Source: Microbulbifer guangxiensis | Lineage (GTDB): Bacteria > Pseudomonadota > Gammaproteobacteria > Pseudomonadales > Cellvibrionaceae | DNA: 64,000 bases | NCBI RefSeq assembly: GCF_021729075.1 | Contig: NZ_JAJSAQ010000003.1 | Location: 186,001 to 250,000 of the forward strand | Reading direction: 5' to 3' | Part shown: positions 56,408 through 64,000 of the stretch, piece by piece | Layout: the number at the start of each line of letters is the position of its first letter | Position numbering within the stretch: the first letter of the stretch is position 1 | Translations under genes and position numbers: made by a program | The notes under the pieces: generated by a model | Told to the model about the DNA's origin: nothing | Database searches by the model: none | What the model saw: the letters and a program-made list of their open reading frames with translations, nothing else

Positions 56408-56429
56408 TGCCCCGACCCGGGGCATTTTT
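56408..56429 (+). terminator. Orphan intrinsic terminator
   Basis: TGCCCCG/CGGGGCA stem, ACC loop, TTTTT. It is on the plus strand, 245 bases before fabV and after a minus-strand gene; nothing annotated ends here. Confidence 0.75.
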
Positions 56430-56517
56430 AAAGCTCACAAGCCCGGTGGACTGGGCTGCTTTGGCCTAGGCCCCGGATATTCTGGACAGGCGGATTTGCC
56501 CGCGGCGTGCGTGCCTC

Positions 56518-56545
56518 TGGACTGACCGGGGATCCCCCGTAGAAT
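56518..56545 (+). promoter_or_regulatory. Probable fabV promoter
   Basis: TGGACT (56518-56523), 16-base spacer, TAGAAT (56540-56545). Leaves a leader of about 120 bases. Confidence 0.4.
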
Positions 56546-56674
56546 GGGCAGCCTGCCGTGACCGGTCGACCACATCGACTGCGGGTCGCGGCAACCGGAC
56601 AACTGCGGTGAGCGCGTCGAGGCAGGGCCTGCGCGACACCCTTCATCCCCAACTGCCAAGGGAGAGAATTCGGC

Positions 56675-57853
56675 ATGATTATTCAGCCAAAAGTGCGCGG
56701 CTTCATTTGTACCAATGCCCATCCGCAGGGCTGTGCCGCCAACGTGCGCGAGCAGATCGACTACATCAAGGCCCAGCCAAAGATCGAGGGCGGCCCCAAG
56801 AATGTGTTGGTGGTCGGCGCCTCCACCGGTTATGGCCTGGCTTCCCGTATCGCCGCCGCCTTCGGCAGCGACGCCAACACCCTGGGGGTGTTTTTCGAAA
56901 AGCCGCCGACGGACAAGCGCACTGCCTCCGCCGGTTATTACAATGCGGCGGCCTTCGAGGAAGAGGCGCACAAGGCCGGACTGTACGCCAAGAGCATCAA
57001 CGGTGACGCTTTCTCCGATGAGGTGAAAGCCCAGGCCATCGACATGATCAAGCAGGACATGGGCAAGGTGGATCTGGTGGTTTACAGCCTCGCGTCCCCC
57101 CGCCGTAAGGATCCGAAAACCGGCGAGTTGCACTCGTCCGTGCTGAAGCCGATCGGCAAGTCCTACACCGCCCGTAACCTCAACACCGACAAGCTGGAGA
57201 TCGGCGACATCACCCTCGATCCCGCCAACGAGGAAGAGATCGCGGCGACCGTAAAGGTCATGGGTGGCGAGGACTGGGAACTGTGGCTGGATGCCCTGGG
57301 CAAGGCCGGTGTGCTGACCGACGACTGCAAGACTGTCGCCTACACCTATATCGGTGAACAGCTGACCTGGCCGATCTATGGCCACGCCACCATCGGCAAG
57401 GCAAAAGAGGATCTGGATCGCGCGGCCAAGGCCATTTCTGCAAGCGGCCAGGCGGATGCCCACGTGGCCGTGCTGAAGGCGCTGGTGACCCAGTCCAGTT
57501 CTGCCATCCCGGTGATGCCGCTGTATATTTCCCTGGTCTACAAGGTGATGAAGGAAGAGGGCACCCACGAGGGTTGTATCGAGCAGCTCTACCGCCTGTA
57601 CACCGAGGGTCTCTACACCGATAGCCCGCGCCTCGACAGTGACAACCGCTATCGCATAGATGACAAGGAGCTGCGTCCGGAGACCCAGGCCAAGATCGAG
57701 AAACTGTGGCCGGAAGTCACCGAGGAAAACCTGTTCGACCTGACCGATTACAAGGGTTACCAGGCAGACTTCCTGAAGCTGTTCGGCTTCGGTGTCGACG
57801 GTATCGACTACGACGCCGACATCAGCCCGATCGTCGAGGCCGATTTCAAGTAA
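56675..57853 (+). CDS. fabV: Enoyl-ACP reductase FabV
   Basis: 392 residues, the usual FabV length. Rossmann motif [21 protein letters not shown] and the catalytic Tyr-x8-Lys in [25 protein letters not shown]. Reduces trans-2-enoyl-ACP with NADH in fatty-acid synthesis; FabV enzymes are naturally insensitive to triclosan. A terminator follows. Confidence 0.97.
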   Translation: MIIQPKVRGFICTNAHPQGCAANVREQIDYIKAQPKIEGGPKNVLVVGASTGYGLASRIAAAFGSDANTLGVFFEKPPTDKRTASAGYYNAAAFEEEAHKAGLYAKSINGDAFSDEVKAQAIDMIKQDMGKVDLVVYSLASPRRKDPKTGELHSSVLKPIGKSYTARNLNTDKLEIGDITLDPANEEEIAATVKVMGGEDWELWLDALGKAGVLTDDCKTVAYTYIGEQLTWPIYGHATIGKAKEDLDRAAKAISASGQADAHVAVLKALVTQSSSAIPVMPLYISLVYKVMKEEGTHEGCIEQLYRLYTEGLYTDSPRLDSDNRYRIDDKELRPETQAKIEKLWPEVTEENLFDLTDYKGYQADFLKLFGFGVDGIDYDADISPIVEADFK

Positions 57854-57861
57854 TGGCCCAC

Positions 57862-57892
57862 AGCCGGGGCGACGTCCGTCGCTCCGGCTTTT
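57862..57892 (+). terminator. Intrinsic terminator of fabV
   Basis: AGCCGG/CCGGCT and inner GCGAC/GTCGC stems with a GTCC loop, then TTTT. Confidence 0.75.
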
Positions 57893-58021
57893 CGTTTCTG
57901 GCTTTTGGCTTCCAGTTGCCTTTCCCTTCTGTCTCCATCGCTATCCAGCAATTCCTGCCCTGCACGCCGCTGCTTTCATCCTGCATAATGCCCTGCATCT
58001 TTGAGTGACAGGAGCTTCTCC

Positions 58022-59065
58022 ATGGAATACCGCAAGCTGGGCACCACCGGCCTGGATGTCAGTGTGATCTGCCTGGGGACCATGACCTACGGTGAGCAGA
58101 ACACCGAGGCGGACGCGTTCGAGCAGCTGGACTATGCGCTGGATCAGGGGGTCAATTTCATTGACTGCGCCGAGATGTACCCGGTACCGCCACGGGTGGA
58201 AACCCAGGGCCGCACCGAGGAATACATCGGCAACTGGCTGGCGGCACGCGGCACCCGGGACCGGGTGATCCTCGCCACCAAGGTGACCGGTCGCGGTGAC
58301 TCCAATTCCGGCGTCGCCCATATTCGCGGTGGCCCGCGCCTGAACCGCGAGCAGATCTTCGCCGCCTGCGAGGCATCCCTGCAACGTCTGCGCACGGACT
58401 ATATCGACCTCTACCAGGTGCACTGGCCGGAACGGCAGACCAACTTTTTCGGTCGTCTCGGTTACGAGCACGGCAGCGACGACGGTATCGCGATCGCGGA
58501 AACCGTCGATGCCCTGGAAGAACTGGTCAAGGCGGGCAAGGTGCGCCATATCGGCATCTCCAACGAGACTCCCTGGGGAATGATGGAATACCTGAAGCTG
58601 TCGGCAGCGCAGGGCAAACCGCGTATCGCCAGCATCCAGAACCCCTACAACCTGCTGAGCCGCGCTTTCGAAGTGGGCTGCGCGGAAATGGCGATCCGCG
58701 AACAGTGCGGCCTGCTGGCTTACTCGCCACTGGCGTTCGGCGCCCTGTCCGGCAAGTACCTGGGTGGACAGAAACCGGCGGGTGCACGGCTTACCCTGTT
58801 TGAGCGCTTCCAGCGCTATACCGGGCCGCGGGCAGAGCGGGCCACGGTTGAATATGTGCGGCTGGCGCGGGAGGCCGGCCTGGATCCGGCGCAGATGGCG
58901 TTGGCATTCGTTAACCAGCAGCCGTTCGTGACCTCCAACATCATTGGCGCCACGACCATGGATCAGCTCAAGAGTGACATCGAGAGTGTCTCCCTAAAGC
59001 TTGATCAGGCGGTTCTGGAAGGAATCGAGGCTATCCACAGCGAGAACCCGAACCCCGCTCCCTGA
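58022..59065 (+). CDS. Aldo/keto reductase (Tas-like)
   Basis: 347 residues from ATG 58022 (GACAGGAGC upstream). AKR TIM barrel: MEYRKLGTTGLDVSVICLGTMTYGEQNTE, FIDCAEMYPVPP with the catalytic Tyr, DYIDLYQVHWPER, and SIQNPYNLLSRAFE. NADPH-dependent carbonyl reductase resembling E. coli Tas. Substrate not known. Confidence 0.93.
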   Translation: MEYRKLGTTGLDVSVICLGTMTYGEQNTEADAFEQLDYALDQGVNFIDCAEMYPVPPRVETQGRTEEYIGNWLAARGTRDRVILATKVTGRGDSNSGVAHIRGGPRLNREQIFAACEASLQRLRTDYIDLYQVHWPERQTNFFGRLGYEHGSDDGIAIAETVDALEELVKAGKVRHIGISNETPWGMMEYLKLSAAQGKPRIASIQNPYNLLSRAFEVGCAEMAIREQCGLLAYSPLAFGALSGKYLGGQKPAGARLTLFERFQRYTGPRAERATVEYVRLAREAGLDPAQMALAFVNQQPFVTSNIIGATTMDQLKSDIESVSLKLDQAVLEGIEAIHSENPNPAP

Positions 59066-59271
59066 TTGGCGCGATTTCCTCTGGCAACAGTCCCGGTGCT
59101 GCGACCGGGACGCGGTTGGCGCCTTATCCTTCCATTGCTGTCGAGAGTTTCCGATATGCTGGGTCTACGCCAGTCTCGAGGGGATTCCCGGGTCGCTCTG
59201 TTCGCTACCAGGGGTCGTCAGAACCTAGACGGCGCGCAGATAACAAGGATAACAACCCAGGAGGGAATACC

Positions 59272-61380
59272 ATGTTCTCCAGATTGAACCGAGTCATTCC
59301 GATAGTGGCCCTGTCACTAGGTCTGCTGTTGTCTGTCGGCTGTAGCCGGGAGGATGCCAGGGGGCCAGCGACAACCGCTGAGAGCGAAGTTACTGCTTCC
59401 ACTTTGCAGTCTTCGTCACCATTTCCCTACGCCAGCATCACCGCCGAGCAGCTTCAATCACATTGCAGCCAGGCAGAAGAAGGGCTGCGGTCCAGCCTGG
59501 AAAAGCTGGAGAACATGGATGGTCCTTATACCGAGGAAGGATTCCTCGACCAGTGGAATACCTTTGAAATACGGCTGACGGATGAATATAGCCGGGCCAG
59601 TACCCTTTCGCAGCTGCATCCTGATGGCGACCTGCGGACCACGGCGGAGAAATGTGTTGTCGCTTTCAATGCGCTGGTGACTGACGCGCAGATGTCGCGC
59701 CCCCTGTATGAGCGCTTCTTGCGTGTCAGCGAGCAGGAGCTGGCCGCTGACAGTCGCCACTACGTGGAGGGGTACCTGCAGGATTTCCGCCTGAATGGTG
59801 TCGACAAGGATGAAGCGATCCGTGCACGGTTGAAACAGTTGAACGAGGAGATACTGGAAGCGGGACAAACCTTCGGGCGCAATATCCGAGAGGATGTGCG
59901 TTCCGTTCAGGTGGCGCCTGAGCGGCTGGCGGGACTACCGGAAGACTTCCTCGCGTCGCATCCACCGGGAGAGGATGGCATGGTGACCATCACCACCCGC
60001 TATCCGGACTTCGGCCCCGTAATGAAGTACGCACAGGACGACGCACTCAGGCGCGAGCTTATGCTGGCCTTTCACAACCGTGCCTACCCGGACAACAAGC
60101 CAGTACTGAAGGAACTGCTGCGCTTGCGGCGGCAGCGAGCTGAGTTGCTGGGCTTCGACAATTTTGTTGACCTCAATACTGCCGACAAGATGGCGGGCAA
60201 CAGTGAGACGGTTGCCGAATTCCTCGACTTGCTCGGTGAGCAGGTGCGCGACGGTGCCGGACGCGAATACCAGCGCCTGCTGACTCAGCTGCGCCAGCAG
60301 CAACCGGGGGCCGAGCAGGTGCATCCCTGGCAGGGGAGCTACCTGATGGAAAAGGTACGCCAGCGTGAGTACCAGCTGGATGCGCAGCAACTGCGGCAGT
60401 ATTTCGCCTATGGCCGCGTGCGTGATGGGATTTTCCAGCTGGTGAGTGACTTGTTTGCGGTGGAGTTCAAACCATGGGATACCCCGGTCTGGCACTCCAG
60501 TGTCGAGGCCTACGAAATGTGGTCCGGTGACCAGTTGGTGGGGCGTTTCTTCCTGGACATGCATCCCCGTGAGGGCAAGTACCAGCATGCCGCGGCCTTC
60601 CCAATCCAGGTCGGCGTGCGTGGCCAGCAGCCGCCAATCATGGCGCTGGGCTGTAATTTCCCCGGCGAGGGGGACCCCGGCGCGCTGATGGAATTCCAAC
60701 AAGTGGAGACATTCCTGCATGAGTTCGGTCACCTGATCCATGGCATGTTCGCCGGGCACCAGCGCTGGGCAGGGCTGTCAGGCATCAGTACCGAGCGGGA
60801 TTTTGTCGAGGCGCCTTCTCAGATGCTGGAAGAGTGGGTCTGGGATTACCAGACTCTGCAATCCTTCGCCGTCAACAGTGAGGGCGAGGTGTTGCCTGAT
60901 GCGCTTTACGAGCGCATGGTGGCGGCGAGGGACTTCGGGCTGCCGTTGGATACATCGCGCCAGCTGGTTTACGCGGCACTGTCATACAAGTTGTACGAGG
61001 AGGACCCGGAAGCGTTTGACCTGGACGAGCGGTCCAAGGCTATCGAGCGGGAATATTCGGTGGTGCCGCCGATGGACGATACACATATGTACGCCAGTTT
61101 TGGACACCTAACAGGTTACGCTTCCAACTACTACACCTACCAATGGTCATTGGCTATCGCCGCGGATATGTTCAGCCGCTTCGAGCGTGAAGGCATGCGT
61201 AACCCAATCGTGGCAGCAGAGTACCGGGACAAAGTACTGTCGGCAGGTGGGTCTAGGCCCGCACGGGACCTGGTGCATGACTTCCTGGGGCGGGATTACT
61301 CGCTGGATGCTTATGTCGCGCGCCTGCAGCAGGCCAGTGGCAACGAAACAGGGAATCAGTCAATGCGAGCTGAACTCTAA
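59272..61380 (+). CDS. M3-family oligopeptidase, lipoprotein
   Basis: 702 residues from ATG 59272 with a strong AGGAGGG. Lipobox LSVGC shows it is a lipoprotein, unlike cytosolic OpdA/Dcp. Zinc site HEFGH at residues 483-487 (FLHEFGHLIHGMF) and the third ligand at about Glu513 (DFVEAPSQMLEEW) identify the M3 thimet-oligopeptidase fold. Likely degrades peptides in the periplasm or at the outer membrane. Confidence 0.93.
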   Translation: MFSRLNRVIPIVALSLGLLLSVGCSREDARGPATTAESEVTASTLQSSSPFPYASITAEQLQSHCSQAEEGLRSSLEKLENMDGPYTEEGFLDQWNTFEIRLTDEYSRASTLSQLHPDGDLRTTAEKCVVAFNALVTDAQMSRPLYERFLRVSEQELAADSRHYVEGYLQDFRLNGVDKDEAIRARLKQLNEEILEAGQTFGRNIREDVRSVQVAPERLAGLPEDFLASHPPGEDGMVTITTRYPDFGPVMKYAQDDALRRELMLAFHNRAYPDNKPVLKELLRLRRQRAELLGFDNFVDLNTADKMAGNSETVAEFLDLLGEQVRDGAGREYQRLLTQLRQQQPGAEQVHPWQGSYLMEKVRQREYQLDAQQLRQYFAYGRVRDGIFQLVSDLFAVEFKPWDTPVWHSSVEAYEMWSGDQLVGRFFLDMHPREGKYQHAAAFPIQVGVRGQQPPIMALGCNFPGEGDPGALMEFQQVETFLHEFGHLIHGMFAGHQRWAGLSGISTERDFVEAPSQMLEEWVWDYQTLQSFAVNSEGEVLPDALYERMVAARDFGLPLDTSRQLVYAALSYKLYEEDPEAFDLDERSKAIEREYSVVPPMDDTHMYASFGHLTGYASNYYTYQWSLAIAADMFSRFEREGMRNPIVAAEYRDKVLSAGGSRPARDLVHDFLGRDYSLDAYVARLQQASGNETGNQSMRAEL

Positions 61381-61397
61381 ATCGTCTCCACAGAGTC

Positions 61398-61418
61398 GGC
61401 CGGGGCGAGCCCCCGGCC
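61398..61418 (+). terminator. Hairpin after the M3 peptidase gene
   Basis: GGCCGGGG/CCCCGGCC 8-bp stem with a 5-nt loop; weak U-tract (ATTTG). Confidence 0.5.
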
Positions 61419-61608
61419 ATTTGCTCCCGATGCTGCTGTGAGCGGCCCCCTTGAAATTGCCATGCAGACCTTCCATATCTGACGGTGAAGGCCCCCCAGT
61501 GCAGCGCCCATCGGCTTGACCGGCAGGGCGCTATACTGGGAGGACTTTCCTGTGTGGCGCAGGGGGCACAAAAGGTGCACCCGTACCCCCGGACAAGACG
61601 GAGTGACA

Positions 61609-61842
61609 ATGGATACTTCAACCCATCACACCCTGAATGACCTGTTCGCGCAGTTGGGTCTCGCTTCAGAGGACGCTGCCATCGACGAATTCATCGCCCG
61701 CCATCACCTGGCCGGCGACCAGAAGCTGGCCAAGGCGCCATTCTGGTCGGACGGGCAGCGCGAGTTTCTGAAGGAAGCGATCCAGGATGACTCGGACTGG
61801 TGTGAGGTGGTCGACGAGCTCGACACGCTGTTGCGTCACTAA
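61609..61842 (+). CDS. DUF2789 protein
   Basis: 77 residues. THHTLNDLFAQLGLASEDAAIDEFIARHHLAGDQKLAKAPFW then SDGQREFLKEAIQDDSDWCEVVDELDTLLR is the whole DUF2789 family pattern. Small, helical and acidic; function unknown. Confidence 0.88.
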   Translation: MDTSTHHTLNDLFAQLGLASEDAAIDEFIARHHLAGDQKLAKAPFWSDGQREFLKEAIQDDSDWCEVVDELDTLLRH

Positions 61843-61979
61843 TGCCCGATTACCCGCTCCCCGGATTGTGAATCCATTCCACCGGTAACGCCGGCCTGCT
61901 CGGGGCAAGGTCCTGAGTAGGCTCAGGTGTCTTGTCTTGCGGTTATCAGGCCGCCACCGACGACAGCGAAGTGTCAGGC

Positions 61980-63281
61980 ATGGCAGATGCTGAACGCGAG
62001 CGGCAAGAACATCTGGCCGAGGTCGGGTGCCTCGCTGCGGTCGGTGTTATCGGCCAGTTCCTGACATTTGCTGTCACGGTCCTCCTCGCCCGGAGCCTCT
62101 CGGTTGAGGGCTTCGAAACCTACGTGGTTGCGGCCGCCATCTACCTTCTGCTGCTCGCCGTGGCGGCACAGGGGCTGGACAAATATGCCCTGAGGCTGAT
62201 GCCGGGCAAGTTCGAGTGCGGCCAGTGGCAGCTCGCCGCCGATCTGTTCCGCTTTGGTGTCGTGCGTATCCTCGCCGGGGCTCTGATCGTGGGCGCCCTG
62301 GCGGCACTCTGGGCGCGGGAGATCCGTGAGTTTCCCGCGGACACCCTGCTGGCCGTTTACCTTGGGTGCCTGTTCCTGCCCGTGGGTGTGCTGGTGAATT
62401 TCCTCGCCGCCGTCCTCAGCGCCACCGGTGATTGTGTGCGGGCCGCCTTTGCGACCCTGCTGCTGGTGCCTCTGGTGGCTCTGGTCCTGATAGTACTGGT
62501 GGCGGTAGCGCCGCTGCCGCTGACCAGCACCTCAGCCATTGCCTGCTGGGCTGGGGGGTGGCTGGTGGCGCTGGTCGTACTCGGTTGCTGGGTCCATCGC
62601 GCCTGGTCCGGGTCGCGACAGGGCTGCCGCTCCACGGAGCCAAAGCCCTCATGGCGCCGGGCATCGCTGCCATTCTGGGTCTATCGCCTGGCCATGGGGG
62701 TGGTGGCGCAGAGTGGCGTGGTGATGCTGGACTGGTTACAGCCTTCTGCGACGGCAACCGGCGCCTATGCTGCGGCGCTATCCATGGCCAGTGTGGCGGC
62801 GATCCTCGCAGTGGCGACCAACCGCAAATATGCCCGGGAGCTGTCGGTGCTGATGGAGCGCGGTGACTACCGGGCTCTGGATCGCTACCGACGCGTACGG
62901 CTGCAGTGGCTGGTGCCAACCCTGGCGCTGTTTTTGGCCGTCGTGTTCCTGTTTGCCGACCCGCTGATGGAACTGTTCCGGCCCGAGTTTGCCACGGAGG
63001 GCGGCGTCGCCTTTCGTCTGCTCTCGGTCACCATCGCTGCCACCGTGCTGTTCGGCCTGGCTCCTACCTATTTGAAATACCGCGGGCACAATCTGCTGAC
63101 CTTCAGCACCCTGGTGATTTGTGCGCTGCTGCAGCTGGTGCTGTTGTGGTGGCTGGTACCCCGCTTTGAAGCCACCGGAGCCGCCATCGCTTACATGCTG
63201 TCGATGCTGCTGATGTATGGCTTCCTGGCAGTGCTCGCACACTATGACCTGGAGGGCTTGAGGCGCGATCATCCTCGGTGA
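61980..63281 (+). CDS. Polysaccharide flippase-like membrane protein (Wzx/MATE-like)
   Basis: About 433 residues from ATG 61980 (in-frame start codons exist back to 61932). Roughly 12 hydrophobic segments in two halves, with the loop LLARSLSVEGFETYVVAAAIYLLLLAVAAQGLDKYALRL typical of MVF-fold oligosaccharide flippases. No glycosyltransferase genes are visible next to it, so the substrate is unclear. Confidence 0.75.
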   Translation: MADAERERQEHLAEVGCLAAVGVIGQFLTFAVTVLLARSLSVEGFETYVVAAAIYLLLLAVAAQGLDKYALRLMPGKFECGQWQLAADLFRFGVVRILAGALIVGALAALWAREIREFPADTLLAVYLGCLFLPVGVLVNFLAAVLSATGDCVRAAFATLLLVPLVALVLIVLVAVAPLPLTSTSAIACWAGGWLVALVVLGCWVHRAWSGSRQGCRSTEPKPSWRRASLPFWVYRLAMGVVAQSGVVMLDWLQPSATATGAYAAALSMASVAAILAVATNRKYARELSVLMERGDYRALDRYRRVRLQWLVPTLALFLAVVFLFADPLMELFRPEFATEGGVAFRLLSVTIAATVLFGLAPTYLKYRGHNLLTFSTLVICALLQLVLLWWLVPRFEATGAAIAYMLSMLLMYGFLAVLAHYDLEGLRRDHPR

Positions 63282-63323
63282 GGTTAGTATTCGCCGCCAC
63301 GCCAACGGCGGGCATTTATCCGC

Positions 63324-63329
63324 TATAAT
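63324..63329 (+). promoter_or_regulatory. Probable -10 box of the lpxL-type gene
   Basis: TATAAT within CCGCTATAATGCGCCGC, 44 bases before the start. Confidence 0.45.
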
Positions 63330-63372
63330 GCGCCGCTTTCTCACACTCTGGCGGCAACCGTTCCCCTGAATT

Positions 63373-64000
63373 ATGGAAAAACCGCATTTCCGCGCGGCGC
63401 TGTTGCACCCGCGCTACTGGCCGACCTGGCTCCTCTTTGGTCTCTGGTACCTAGCGGCGCAGCTGCCCTATCGCTGGCAGCTGGCGATAGGCCGTGGCCT
63501 GGGCCGGCTCATGCTGCGCCTGGCGACCAGCCGGCGGATAATCGCCGAGCGCAATCTGGCACTGTGTTTTCCGGAAAAGAGTGATGGGGAACGGGATGCC
63601 CTGTTGCGCCGCAATTTCGAGTCCAACGGTATCGCGCTGATGGAAACCGGTATGGCCTGGTTCCGCTCAGGCCGCTGGTTGCGCAAACGCTTTACCATCG
63701 AGGGGCTGGAGCACCTGCAGGGGCCGGCAGAGCGCGGCCAGGGGGTGGTGCTGCTGGCCATGCACTTCACCACCCTGGAGATCGGCGCCCAGTTCATGTC
63801 CCTGAGCCACCCGGTGGATGGCATGTACCGGCCACACAAGAACCCGGTATACGACTACATGCAGCGCAAGGGGCGCGAGCGGCACGGTGCGGATTCCGAG
63901 GTGTTTCAGCGCAAAGACGTGCGCGGCATGCTACGGGCGCTGAAGCGGGGCCGGGCGGTCTGGTATGCGCCGGACCAGGATTACGGCATCAAGCAGGGCG
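63373..64000 (+). CDS. Lipid A acyltransferase, LpxL/HtrB family (3' truncated by window)
   Basis: At least 209 residues from ATG 63373, continuing past the window. N-terminal membrane anchor (YWPTWLLFGLWYLAAQLPY), then the acyltransferase motif HFTTLE (His-x4-Glu) in VVLLAMHFTTLEIGAQF, and MYRPHKNPVYDYMQRKGRERHG. Adds a secondary acyl chain to lipid A at the inner membrane. LpxL, LpxM or LpxP cannot be told apart from this part alone. Confidence 0.9.
   Translation, partial: MEKPHFRAALLHPRYWPTWLLFGLWYLAAQLPYRWQLAIGRGLGRLMLRLATSRRIIAERNLALCFPEKSDGERDALLRRNFESNGIALMETGMAWFRSGRWLRKRFTIEGLEHLQGPAERGQGVVLLAMHFTTLEIGAQFMSLSHPVDGMYRPHKNPVYDYMQRKGRERHGADSEVFQRKDVRGMLRALKRGRAVWYAPDQDYGIKQG

Larger units (their letters stand above)
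56198..56674. other. Gap holding an orphan terminator and the fabV promoter
   Basis: 477 bases without a convincing protein gene. It contains a strong intrinsic terminator (56408-56429, plus strand) that belongs to no known gene, so a small RNA may be encoded before it, and a probable fabV promoter at 56518-56545. Confidence 0.5.

Noticed and set aside
56220..56430. 4.5S (SRP) or 6S RNA before the orphan terminator
   Set aside because: The diagnostic GGUCAGG...GGAAGCAGCC loop of 4.5S RNA and the 6S central bulge are not present.

Overview
The window is a stretch of gammaproteobacterial chromosome. The core gene orders (smpB/ratA-rnfH/bamE/fur; ruvC-ruvA-ruvB-ybgC-tolQRAB-pal-cpoB-queE-queC; nadA; purC; aceEF), high G+C, a one-piece tmRNA and a fabV-type enoyl reductase point to a marine lineage near Cellvibrionales. 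A Microbulbifer-like organism is my best guess, but the genus is inferred, not shown.

Region 1 (1 to about 15,460) is an A+T-richer genomic island inserted at the 3' end of the tmRNA gene. Its tyrosine recombinase (13803-15359) lies next to the tmRNA 3' end on the same strand; the far end of the island is left of the window. Cargo, left to right: the tail of a Ter-type stress operon (HAD hydrolase, PRTase-PELOTA protein, HpcH/HpaI-like lyase, TerD protein); a DUF4236 gene beside a decayed IS3/IS407-type element; small membrane or secreted proteins, one frameshifted; an HUH Rep-like gene followed by about 1 kb of hairpin- and repeat-rich DNA; a sigma-54 activator of RtcR/CARF type cut off just before its Walker A motif; a secreted Sel1-repeat protein; and a minus-strand group of a probable toroid protein, a gamma-glutamylcyclotransferase-like protein, a small acidic protein and an N-formylglutamate amidohydrolase-like enzyme.

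Region 2 (15,461-43,332) is core chromosome: ssrA and smpB (trans-translation) with two NSS transporters, ratA-rnfH, bamE, fur, the RuvABC resolvasome, the Tol-Pal envelope system, queuosine genes, two identical tRNA-Lys genes, nadA, the bepA metalloprotease, tusA-like and perM-like genes, purC, a DUF1254/DUF1214 protein, and aceE-aceF behind a HexR-like palindrome.

Region 3 (43,333-64,000) holds three small cysteine-containing lipoproteins, a HiPIP, a six-gene MacB-like efflux operon ending in its own sigma-54 response regulator and kinase (with a sigma-54 promoter and upstream palindrome before the first gene), a SulP transporter with a tandem universal stress protein, a hotdog thioesterase, fabV, an aldo/keto reductase, an M3 lipoprotein peptidase, a DUF2789 protein, a Wzx/MATE-like flippase and the start of an lpxL-type acyltransferase.

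Most interesting: the autogenous sigma-54 efflux operon, the truncated CARF-type activator beside the Sel1 gene, the gamma-glutamyl/formylglutamate operon, the Rep gene with its structured flank, and an orphan terminator at 56,408-56,429.
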